Origin: SSEF01 sp964604195
Lineage (GTDB): Bacteria; Patescibacteriota; Minisyncoccia; Moranbacterales; UBA1568
DNA: 24,214 nucleotides
Direction: 5' to 3'
NCBI GenBank assembly: GCA_964604195.1
Contig: CAZRXW010000014.1
Location: forward strand, 1-24,214
The position numbers were made by a program, and so were the translations under genes. Below, one piece after another: positions 15,311 to 21,311 of the stretch. The notes under the pieces are model-generated. The model did no database searches, had not been told where the DNA came from, and was given only the letters and a program-made list of their open reading frames with translations. Numbering within the stretch: position 1 is the stretch's first letter; each line of letters opens with the position of its first letter.

Positions 15311-16780
15311 ATGAGCACTTATTTTTTATTGGCTGGCACAGGTTATCTCATAGGGAATCTCCTTGTGAATACTCCCAGAGAAACTTTGTGGTCAATACTT
15401 TTTATTCTTTTAGCTGCTGGTATTGCGGGCCTGCGCATGATAGGACCATCTTTTATGATTCGAATTGTACTCGTCACCTTGGCATTAGCTGGTGGATATG
15501 GATCTTCACTCAAAACTATTACTCATATCGATGAACTTCCTCAGGAAGTAGTATTTAATCATACAGTCTTAGTGGTCAAGGCAGAACCCGATCGGGGATG
15601 GTACCGTCCCTTTCAGGTCAGACCATTAGACAGGTCAATTGGAGGAGATATCTTGGTGCGGGCCTCGCGTACCCTAGCGATAGTACCGGGAGAAAGTATT
15701 CATCTAGAGTGTCTTCTTAAGCGGCCAGAAAATTTTGATGATCGTTTTGATTACGCTCGTTTTTTGGCCACACGTAACATTGTTTATATCTGTGATACTG
15801 CAGTAGTACATGAAGGAATTTCTCAGGTATCAGTTTGGCGTACCAAACTTTTTCTTTGGCGATCATCAGTTCGCCATGAGATAAAAAAAATTCTTCCAGA
15901 GCCAGCAAGTGGCCTTCTCCAGGGTCTACTCCTTGGTGGTGATCATACTTTGTCACGCTCTTTGGGTGATGACTTTCGCCGAGCAGGGATTTCCCATGTA
16001 GTGGCTGTTTCGGGATACAACATGACTTTGGTAGCGTCAGCCTTCCTCGTACTCGCTCTCCTGGTTGGTTTTTGGCGAAAGACAGCTGTAGTGATAGCAC
16101 TCTTGGGAATCGGATTGTTTCTTTGTCTCGTAGATATTTCGGCAGCTTCTCTACGGGCAGCGCTTATGACAGGAATAGTTACAGCTGCTTATTTTTTGGG
16201 GCGACCAAATCAAATGCTTCACGCGTTGGTACTAGTGGGTGTGGGAATGACACTCTTTAATCCATTAATGGTCCGCTATGATGTTGGTTTCCAGCTCTCA
16301 CTGATGGCGACACTCGCTCTCGCAGTGGCAGTGCCTTGGGTGGAGATGTTTCTTCACCGGTTGAAACGGTGGCAGTCTTTTATAGCTCTTCCGCTTTCAA
16401 CGGTCGTGATTGGTATTTTTGTCGATCCAATTATTGCTTTTCATTTTGGAACGATTAGTCTCATGAGTCCGATTGCAAATACTCTGGTTCTCCCGCTTAT
16501 CCCAGCGGCCATGTTCTTTGGTATTACTCTCATAGGAGTTGGTTCACTTGCTTCATTTCTTGTCCCACTTCTTTTATTTCCAACATGGCTTTTGCTGATG
16601 ATGATTACTGAAGTAGCTAAGTTTATAGCTAGATTTTCCTGGGCTGCTATTGAAGGAGTGTATCCAAATGAGTATTTCCTTTGGTGTTGGGCACTTGTCC
16701 TAGCTGTTGGGGTATGGTACAGTCGAAAGTCTTTTTTTGCCTATGTACTTCGCTTGGATCGCTCGCATTCTTCTCATTAG
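15311..16780 (+). CDS. comEC: ComEC/Rec2 membrane channel domain (DNA uptake), first part
   Basis: ComEC forms the inner-membrane channel for single-stranded DNA during natural transformation. This 489-aa part holds an N-terminal membrane segment, an OB-fold/DUF4131-type soluble region (about residues 65-170) and the many-helix Competence domain (about 195-475), recognised by GLLQGLLLGGDHTLS and ISHVVAVSGYNM. I start at ATG 15311; GTG 15278 and GTG 15302 are also in frame. The metallo-beta-lactamase domain that normally ends ComEC is in the next, overlapping frame. The break lies at a run of seven T (16732-16738), so this is either a natural split, programmed slippage or a sequence error. Confidence 0.9.
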   Translation: MSTYFLLAGTGYLIGNLLVNTPRETLWSILFILLAAGIAGLRMIGPSFMIRIVLVTLALAGGYGSSLKTITHIDELPQEVVFNHTVLVVKAEPDRGWYRPFQVRPLDRSIGGDILVRASRTLAIVPGESIHLECLLKRPENFDDRFDYARFLATRNIVYICDTAVVHEGISQVSVWRTKLFLWRSSVRHEIKKILPEPASGLLQGLLLGGDHTLSRSLGDDFRRAGISHVVAVSGYNMTLVASAFLVLALLVGFWRKTAVVIALLGIGLFLCLVDISAASLRAALMTGIVTAAYFLGRPNQMLHALVLVGVGMTLFNPLMVRYDVGFQLSLMATLALAVAVPWVEMFLHRLKRWQSFIALPLSTVVIGIFVDPIIAFHFGTISLMSPIANTLVLPLIPAAMFFGITLIGVGSLASFLVPLLLFPTWLLLMMITEVAKFIARFSWAAIEGVYPNEYFLWCWALVLAVGVWYSRKSFFAYVLRLDRSHSSH

Positions 16781-17618
16781 TCTTTTGGCAGCAGCTCTTC
16801 TTTTGGGGGTGCAGCTTTTTCTCATGTGGAAGTACGATCAAGAGACGACCATTTCCTTTCTCGCAGTAGGTCAGGGAGATGCCATACTGATCCAATCAGG
16901 CCATGAACAAGTGCTTATTGATGGTGGACGTGATGGGTCCGTGCTGCTAGCGGCTTTGGGAGAAAAGATTCCTTTTTATGATCGAACCATTGAGGTGGTA
17001 ATAGCGACTCATCCGGATGCGGATCATATTGGTGGATTCCCAATGCTATTTGAACGATATCAAATTGGTCAATTTATTGAGACTGGATTTTCTCAAATTG
17101 AAACAACTGAAAAAACAACAGATGATCTTATTCTCCTGAGGAGAGCCCTCGAGCGTTTTGGAATCCAGCGTGATATTCCTGGCAGGGCAGGAGTGATACT
17201 ACATCTTCGTCATGGAGGGAGTCTCGAAATTCTATATCCAAGAAAGTTGCCATTAGCCCGAGACCTGAGCTCTAATGAAGGGAGTATTGTCACTCGATTT
17301 ACTTTTGGCAAAACGGACTTTCTCTTTACTGGAGACCTGCCTCACGAAGAGGAATTTCTTCCTATGGTCCAGCCAGTCGAAGTCCTCAAAGCTGCTCACC
17401 ATGGCTCTGCTTCCTCAACGAGCGACGCCTGGCTTGATCTTGTACGGCCAAAAGAAGTAATTCTTTCAGTAGGGGAAAATAATTATGGACATCCAGCCTC
17501 TCAAGTTTTGGAACGTTTTGCTCAGCGTCAGATTACTTCACTGCGTACAGATGAGGATGGTTCAATTACTTATGTTTGTATGGTCGACCAAGAGAGTTGT
17601 GTTCGAGAAGTGGAGTAA
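16743..17618 (+). CDS. ComEC-type metallo-beta-lactamase domain, second part
   Basis: The protein (291 aa) opens with a membrane helix (about residues 3-28) and continues as the MBL-fold domain normally found at the ComEC C-terminus, thought to degrade the non-transported DNA strand. The metal-binding motif THPDADHIGG is intact, followed by the later FTGDLPHEEE and KAAHHGSASSTS sites and the end region SVGENNYGHPA. It overlaps the comEC frame by 38 bases in the +1 frame. ATG 16743 is the only ATG near; a TTG at 16707 is also possible. If joined to the preceding part at the T7 run, the product would be about 780 aa, close to full-length ComEC (776 aa in Bacillus subtilis). Confidence 0.88.
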   Translation: MYFAWIARILLISLLAAALLLGVQLFLMWKYDQETTISFLAVGQGDAILIQSGHEQVLIDGGRDGSVLLAALGEKIPFYDRTIEVVIATHPDADHIGGFPMLFERYQIGQFIETGFSQIETTEKTTDDLILLRRALERFGIQRDIPGRAGVILHLRHGGSLEILYPRKLPLARDLSSNEGSIVTRFTFGKTDFLFTGDLPHEEEFLPMVQPVEVLKAAHHGSASSTSDAWLDLVRPKEVILSVGENNYGHPASQVLERFAQRQITSLRTDEDGSITYVCMVDQESCVREVE

Positions 17619-17639
17619 ATTACTTTGTCTCACTAGTCA

Positions 17640-17668
17640 TTGACTGAATCCATCAGAGAAGGTATACT
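17640..17668 (+). promoter_or_regulatory. Strong promoter for ndk
   Basis: TTGACT (17640-17645) and TATACT (17663-17668) are 17 bases apart. Start near 17675 leaves a 75-base AT-rich leader before ATG 17751. Confidence 0.75.
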
Positions 17669-17750
17669 CTTCCAGACGAGCGTAATATTGTTTTTATTAA
17701 TATTTCGTGTCATAGTAAAACTATAGATTCATTTTTAGCATACCAAGCAT

Positions 17751-18359
17751 ATGGCTACTGCTCATCCCAAGAGAGAACAAACGCTAGTTATCCTGAAGCC
17801 TGATGCTATCCAGCGTTCTCTTATGGGGACAATTGTCTCAAGAATTGAGAATACCGGTCTCAAATTTGTAGCCATGAAGATGCTCCTCCCAGAAGCTGAT
17901 CAGTGTTGGAAGCATTACAATAAGGACGATGAGTGGTTCATGAAAAAGGGGACACGCATTGTTGAGGATCGTAAAGCTCAAAATCTTCCCATTGAGAAAG
18001 AGGCGATGGATTACGGTAAAGACATTATCAAAAGCAATGTTGATTTCTTTACTTCTGGCCCAGTCCTTGCTTTTGTAGTGGAAGGCAATCAGTCAGTCGC
18101 TATCGTCAAAAAGCTCGTCGGTGGTACCGAACCAACGACATCTGATGTTGGTACTATCCGAGGTGATCTGACTGTTGATTCCTATGCTCTCTCCTCAATC
18201 GATAATCGTGCTGTGAGAAATCTCGTCCACTGTTCGGATAGTCCCGAGGAGGCTCTTCGTGAGATTCCTATCTGGTTTAGCCTGGAGGATATTCTCAAGT
18301 ACCGCCTTGTCCAGGAACAGATCCTCTACGATGTAAACCTTGACGGTATTCTCGAATAA
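17751..18359 (+). CDS. ndk: Nucleoside diphosphate kinase, long form with insertion
   Basis: Ndk transfers phosphate from ATP to other nucleoside diphosphates through a phospho-histidine. Motifs are intact: TLVILKPDAIQRS at the start, GTIRGD, and the active-site histidine His160 in NLVHCSDSPEEA. The usual length is about 140-150 aa; this one has 202. The extra residues lie mainly at about 56-100 (between the early helix and the TSGPV strand) and about 141-155 just before the active site, plus a C-terminal extension. All key residues remain, so activity is expected. It stands alone with its own promoter. Confidence 0.95.
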   Translation: MATAHPKREQTLVILKPDAIQRSLMGTIVSRIENTGLKFVAMKMLLPEADQCWKHYNKDDEWFMKKGTRIVEDRKAQNLPIEKEAMDYGKDIIKSNVDFFTSGPVLAFVVEGNQSVAIVKKLVGGTEPTTSDVGTIRGDLTVDSYALSSIDNRAVRNLVHCSDSPEEALREIPIWFSLEDILKYRLVQEQILYDVNLDGILE

Positions 18360-18406
18360 GTTTTCTTGAGTCCCTTGTCCAAGGGAAGGGGCTTCTCTAT
18401 ACCCCC

Positions 18407-18434
18407 TTGCGTAAAAAAGAGACAGGTATACAAT
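18407..18434 (+). promoter_or_regulatory. Promoter of a short RNA or leader
   Basis: TTGCGT (18407-18412) and TACAAT (18429-18434) are 16 bases apart, in the gap after ndk. The expected start near 18441 is only about 36 bases before a terminator-like hairpin. Confidence 0.5.
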
Positions 18435-18440
18435 ATTCTT

Positions 18441-18512
18441 ATCCTTGGAAAATGTACTTCCTGGGGTGTCGCGGTGCCACTTGGCTACGGCTTTGGTGGT
18501 TTTGTTTTTTTT
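18441..18512 (+). ncRNA. Candidate small RNA or attenuator leader, about 70 nt
   Basis: Between the promoter at 18407-18434 and base 18512 no protein frame is seen. The end of the segment folds as a hairpin (18477-18499): CCACT pairs with GGTGG, an internal mismatch follows, then GGC and GCT close a UACG tetraloop of the very stable UNCG type. A T-rich tract with eight T in a row follows (18500-18512). This is a good intrinsic terminator and would release a 70-nt RNA. Read-through would enter the 67-aa gene at 18551, so it could be an attenuator. It matches no known small RNA I can recognise (not SRP RNA, RNase P RNA or tmRNA by motif). Confidence 0.45.
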
Positions 18513-18550
18513 GAGAGTTTTTTGGCTCTCACAATATGAGGAGTAATATT

Positions 18551-18754
18551 GTGCTTGATCAAAAAAAAGATGAACTAGGGAAACGGTCTGAATTGACCGA
18601 CAACCAAAGGGCTCGTCTCGCTTGCGTGCAACAACGTTGTGGCGTAGATGATTTTATCAATCCAAACATGGCGGATACGCCGTGTCATCTCGCTGAACAT
18701 GGTTTTGCTCGGTTCGCTCCTGATGGGCACATGATTCCAGCTGAACCTCAATAA
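18551..18754 (+). CDS. Small orphan protein, 67 aa
   Basis: I do not recognise this protein. I choose GTG 18551 because an SD site GAGGAG (18538-18543) lies 7 bases before it; an in-frame ATG at 18536 overlaps that site. The first third is charged and helical. The second part has CVQQRC, then a Cys-His pair (TPCHLAEH) about 20 residues later, which could bind a metal but fits no family I know. It lies downstream of the candidate attenuator and upstream of a series of hairpins. The SD spacing supports translation, but at this length a chance frame cannot be excluded. Confidence 0.45.
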   Translation: MLDQKKDELGKRSELTDNQRARLACVQQRCGVDDFINPNMADTPCHLAEHGFARFAPDGHMIPAEPQ

Positions 18755-18836
18755 GGCGTAACACGCCCTAGCTGAGCTATAGGCTAGTTAAAATCTGTAG
18801 CAAGAAGGGGGTCGACTCATGAGGATGGCCCCTTTC
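18755..18836 (+). other. Cluster of three hairpins after the 67-aa gene
   Basis: GGCGT-AAC-ACGCC (18755-18767), CTAGC...GCTAG (18068-type stem at 18768-18787), and GAAGGGG...CCCCTTTC (18804-18836, one bulge) follow one another. The last resembles a terminator but has no adjacent T run. They may form the structured 3' end of the preceding transcript or a separate RNA. Confidence 0.4.
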
Positions 18837-18885
18837 AAATTTCCTCAATTTTTGATATGCTCACTCTGTTTCAAAATAGGTATAG

Positions 18886-18956
18886 CGGGCTGTAGTATAC
18901 CGGTAGTACGCGTCCATGGGGTGGATGTAGACCGGGTTCAATTCCCGGCAGCCCGA
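18886..18956 (+). tRNA. tRNA-Pro, anticodon GGG
   Basis: A full cloverleaf is visible. The acceptor stem CGGGCTG (18886-18892) pairs with CAGCCCG (18949-18955), with A as discriminator base at 18956. The D stem is GTAT/GTAC, the anticodon stem CGTCC/GGATG holds the loop ATGGGGT with anticodon GGG, and the T arm is CCGGG-TTCAATT-CCCGG. The variable loop is short (4 bases). CCA is not encoded, so it must be added enzymatically. It reads proline codons CCC and CCU. Confidence 0.9.
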
Positions 18957-18984
18957 CAAGTGAAAAACATACAAGGTTGGGGGC

Positions 18985-19009
18985 AAAAAGTAAATTGCTT
19001 TACTTTTTT
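18985..19009 (+). terminator. Terminator-like hairpin after tRNA-Pro
   Basis: AAAAAGTAAA (18985-18994) pairs perfectly with TTTACTTTTT (18999-19008) around a TTGC loop, ending in a T run. The stem is AT-rich and so weaker than usual, but position after the tRNA fits termination. Confidence 0.5.
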
Positions 19010-19017
19010 CGGGTGTT

Positions 19018-19043
19018 TCCATAAATCGTCCCTGATTTATGGA
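19018..19043 (+). repeat. Perfect 10-bp inverted repeat directly before the tRNA-like fragment
   Basis: TCCATAAATC (19018-19027) pairs with GATTTATGGA (19034-19043) around the loop GTCCCT. It has no T run and stands exactly where the 5' half of a tRNA would be expected for the fragment at 19046-19094. Confidence 0.55.
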
Positions 19044-19045
19044 TG

Positions 19046-19094
19046 AAGAGTGCTCTGGAACTTGTAGCCGGAGTTCGAATCTCCGTACCTCTGA
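19046..19094 (+). pseudogene. tRNA-like 3' fragment without a 5' partner
   Basis: A canonical T arm CGGAG-TTCGAAT-CTCCG (19069-19085) is followed by TACCTCT (19086-19092) as a 3' acceptor strand. Before it the loop-like CTTGTAG (19061-19067), with U33-type T and a TGT triplet as in tRNA-Thr(UGU), is visible, but the flanking bases do not make an anticodon stem with each other. CTCTGG (19053-19058) pairs instead with CCGGAG of the T arm. No matching 5' acceptor (AGAGGTA) was found in the preceding several hundred bases. It could be a decayed tRNA, the remnant of an integration site, or a tRNA-like end of an unrecognised RNA. Confidence 0.4.
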
Positions 19095-19120
19095 CAATAA
19101 AAGTTGATAAAAATCAGGAC

Positions 19121-19156
19121 AAAGTAAAAATCGCTTCCTTAGGCGATTTTTACTTT
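19121..19156. terminator. 14-bp perfect hairpin, terminator for bL28 and the RNA region
   Basis: AAAGTAAAAATCGC (19121-19134) pairs without mismatch with GCGATTTTTACTTT (19143-19156). It lies 20 bases past the stop of the minus-strand bL28 gene and just after the tRNA-like fragment on the plus strand, so it can serve both directions. Confidence 0.65.
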
Positions 19157-19176
19157 ATGTAAACCCGAAAAATATA

Positions 19177-19353
19177 CTAGGCAGTATTTTTAGCTAGGGT
19201 ACGAATAGCTCGTGTTGAAAGACGGAGCTTCATACCACCAATACGCTTGGTCTGGAGGTTGATGGCAAACGTACGACGAGTGTGACGCTTAGAATGACTG
19301 ATTTTGTTACCGGTTTGGGTACCCCGGCCGGTAAGTTGGCAGACGCGACTCAT
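19177..19353 (-). CDS. rpmB: Large-subunit ribosomal protein bL28
   Basis: bL28 is a small basic protein of the large ribosomal subunit. The family start MSRVCQLTGRGTQTGN and the HSKRHTRRTF motif are clear, and the end shows the usual KLRLSTRAIRTL. At 58 aa it is at the short end of the family. The frame stays open to 19389, but ATG 19353 gives the conserved N-terminus. It has its own promoter at 19405-19433 and a hairpin terminator, so it is a single-gene unit divergent from the M50 protease gene. Confidence 0.93.
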   Translation of the reverse strand: MSRVCQLTGRGTQTGNKISHSKRHTRRTFAINLQTKRIGGMKLRLSTRAIRTLAKNTA

Positions 19354-19404
19354 AGAAGTATTCTGAATAAAAACTGCCCCAATGGGCAAGTACTTAGCGA
19401 ATAA

Positions 19405-19433
19405 AGTCTAGCATGCTATGATGGTCTTGGCAA
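19405..19433 (-). promoter_or_regulatory. Promoter for rpmB, overlapping a divergent promoter
   Basis: On the minus strand TTGCCA (19433-19428) and TAGACT (19410-19405) are 17 bases apart. On the plus strand the extended -10 TGCTATGAT (19414-19422) faces the M50 gene. A 10-base palindrome TAGCATGCTA (19409-19418) sits in the overlap, so the two promoters likely compete. Confidence 0.6.
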
Positions 19434-19460
19434 GTCCCTAAGCGTACGCCCTATTTTTTT

Positions 19461-20183
19461 ATGACTAATGAACTAATTCTCGCTGGATTTTATCTCTTCA
19501 CCCTCGTATATTCAGTCATTATCCATGAAGTATCTCATGGCGTAGTGGCTTTGTGGCTTGGCGATTTGACTGCCAAGTATGCTGGCCGGCTCACATTGTC
19601 TCCCTGGAGTCACATTGATCTATTTGGTTCGGTGATTCTTCCAGCCCTCCTTGTTTTCACGACAGGGTTTGCTTTTGGCTATGCCAAACCAGTTCCTTAC
19701 AACCCATACAATTTACGCGATCAGAAATGGGGGAGTCTCAAGGTAGCACTTGCCGGGCCAGCGTCCAATTTTCTTATGGCACTGATTGCTGCTATCTTGG
19801 CTTTTCTTCTCCCTCTTTCTTCTCTTGTCAAGCAAGATATTTTGATCCGTTTCTCGGGTGTTATTGGTGGCAGCGGGGCATTTCTCGACCGTTTTAGTGC
19901 GCTTGCCGAGAGTATCGCGGGATCATTTCCGAGCATTTTCTTCGGATTGTTACTGCTGGTGATCTTCTGGAATGTTGTTCTCGGTTGTTTCAATCTCATT
20001 CCAATTCCGCCACTGGATGGTTCAAAAATTCTTTTTTCTCTTTTTCCGGTATCCGAAGAAACACAGTTTATGCTTGAGAGGTATGGTTTTTTTCTCCTTC
20101 TGTTTATTGTTCTTCTTGTACCTGGACCTATTAGCGCTTTTATCTCTACCGTCCTTGGTTTTTTCTTCAATCTTACCTTTTAG
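19461..20183 (+). CDS. Site-2-type membrane metalloprotease (M50B family)
   Basis: Site-2 proteases cut membrane helices inside the bilayer, often to release regulators. The zinc motif HEVSH (His22, Glu23, His26) lies in the first membrane helix, and the third ligand is in NLIPIPPLDGSKI (about residue 186), with LAGPASNFLMA between them. Five or six hydrophobic helices fill the 240 residues; no PDZ domain is present, which fits the short M50B branch. Its substrate is unknown. It starts 107 bases from divergent rpmB and precedes the rpsL promoter. Confidence 0.93.
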   Translation: MTNELILAGFYLFTLVYSVIIHEVSHGVVALWLGDLTAKYAGRLTLSPWSHIDLFGSVILPALLVFTTGFAFGYAKPVPYNPYNLRDQKWGSLKVALAGPASNFLMALIAAILAFLLPLSSLVKQDILIRFSGVIGGSGAFLDRFSALAESIAGSFPSIFFGLLLLVIFWNVVLGCFNLIPIPPLDGSKILFSLFPVSEETQFMLERYGFFLLLFIVLLVPGPISAFISTVLGFFFNLTF

Positions 20184-20221
20184 GATGGGATGTTCCCTGT
20201 TTGAAATCGAGGGATCAGTCC

Positions 20222-20250
20222 TTGACAGGCAGGGAGGTTTCCTCTAGACT
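20222..20250 (+). promoter_or_regulatory. Strong promoter of the rpsL-rpsG operon
   Basis: A perfect TTGACA (20222-20227) and TAGACT (20245-20250) are 17 bases apart. Start near 20257 gives a leader of about 53 bases before ATG 20310. Confidence 0.8.
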
Positions 20251-20309
20251 GGCTCCACAGCGACAGACCGTCTTTTTTTGTTTGTCTAACCGAGTTTTCT
20301 TTTTTTCAC

Positions 20310-20726
20310 ATGTCAACTATCAATCAACTCATCAAGCGCCCTCGCTCGATCGCTCGCCGCAAGTCAAAATCTCCGGCGATGACTTTTGTTACCAATACCG
20401 TAAAGAACCGGATTACCAAGACCAATAGCCCTTTCAAGCGTGGAGTTTGCCTCAAGGTGACTACCATGACGCCAAAGAAACCAAACTCAGCTCTTCGCAA
20501 GATTGCTCGTGTCCGTCTTACTAATGGGATGGAAGTTACAGCGTATATTCCCGGTGAGGGCCATAATCTTCAGGAGCACTCTATTGTCATGATTCGAGGA
20601 GGACGCGTGAAAGATCTTCCTGGTGTTCGCTATCACATTGTTCGCGGGATTTTTGATGCTGCTGGTGTGGGACGTAAGCAAAGTCGATCAAAGTACGGTG
20701 CCAAGAAGGAGAAGAAGAAAGACTAA
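20310..20726 (+). CDS. rpsL: Small-subunit ribosomal protein uS12
   Basis: uS12 sits at the decoding centre. The conserved TPKKPNSALRK and GGRVKDLPGVRYH segments are intact, including both lysines whose change gives streptomycin resistance in other bacteria and the Asp that is methylthiolated in many. Compared with the 124-aa E. coli protein, this 138-aa form has an insertion in the N-terminal part (about residues 24-36) and a lysine-rich tail. It heads the str-type operon, with rpsG 23 bases downstream. Confidence 0.97.
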   Translation: MSTINQLIKRPRSIARRKSKSPAMTFVTNTVKNRITKTNSPFKRGVCLKVTTMTPKKPNSALRKIARVRLTNGMEVTAYIPGEGHNLQEHSIVMIRGGRVKDLPGVRYHIVRGIFDAAGVGRKQSRSKYGAKKEKKKD

Positions 20727-20749
20727 CTGTGATGATTTTATAAGGTGAT

Positions 20750-21217
20750 ATGCCACGAAGAAAGCGACAATATAAGCGAGAATGGAAACCGGATACCAAA
20801 TTTAGTGATCCGCTGATTGGTCATTTCATTGGAATGATTATGTGGAATGGTAAGCGGAGTGTAGCTGAAAAGCTTATCTATGATGCTTTTGATATCATCC
20901 AGGCCAAGACAGGTAAGGGTGGTATGAGTGTTTTTGAACAGGCTGTAAAGAACGTCTCGCCCCTCCTCCAGCTCAAGAGTCGTCGGGTAGGTGGTGCTAA
21001 CTATCAAGTCCCAGTTCCAGTATCAGGAGAACGCCGACAAGTATTGGCACTTCGCTGGGTGCGAGATGCTTGCCGCAATCGTAAAGGGAAGGCTTTTTCT
21101 GAGAAGCTTGCCGACGAGCTTATTGATGCCTCAAACAAGATTGGGACGGCGATGAAGAAGCGCGAAGAGACTCATCGTATGGCTGAAGCCAACAAGGCCT
21201 TTGCTCACTTCGCCTAG
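20750..21217 (+). CDS. rpsG: Small-subunit ribosomal protein uS7
   Basis: uS7 nucleates the head of the small subunit and contacts E-site tRNA. The family start MPRRKRQYKRE, the segment KNVSPLLQLKSRRVGGANYQ and the RWVRDACRNR helix are clear, and length (155 aa) is standard. A weak SD site (AAGGTGAT) precedes the ATG. It is co-transcribed with rpsL; fusA follows after 94 bases. Confidence 0.97.
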   Translation: MPRRKRQYKREWKPDTKFSDPLIGHFIGMIMWNGKRSVAEKLIYDAFDIIQAKTGKGGMSVFEQAVKNVSPLLQLKSRRVGGANYQVPVPVSGERRQVLALRWVRDACRNRKGKAFSEKLADELIDASNKIGTAMKKREETHRMAEANKAFAHFA

Positions 21218-21258
21218 TTTTTTGTAAGAGGAGAAAAAACTTTGATAGCATAGTTGAT

Positions 21259-21276
21259 AGCACCTCTTGGGGTGCT
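21259..21276 (+). other. Hairpin between rpsG and fusA
   Basis: AGCACC (21259-21264) pairs with GGTGCT (21271-21276) around TCTTGG. Only TCCTC follows, so it is at most a weak terminator or a processing/attenuation site that could set the rpsG to fusA ratio. Confidence 0.4.
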
Positions 21277-21311
21277 TCCTCACAATAAAGAGATAATAAT
21301 TTTTTGTTCCT

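Noticed and set aside
18852..18882. Promoter for tRNA-Pro (TTGATA at 18852-18857)
   Set aside because: The -35 is fair but no acceptable -10 lies at 16-18 bases; the tRNA may be transcribed from upstream.
18441..19094. A tmRNA gene ending in the tRNA-like 3' half
   Set aside because: I found no 5' end with the conserved GATTCGAC-type segment, no matching acceptor strand and no recognisable tag frame with the usual stop, either upstream or in permuted order.
21268..21297. Separate promoter for fusA (TTGGGG, GATAAT, 18-base spacer)
   Set aside because: The -10 is fair but the -35 is poor and overlaps the hairpin; co-transcription with rpsG is the simpler reading.
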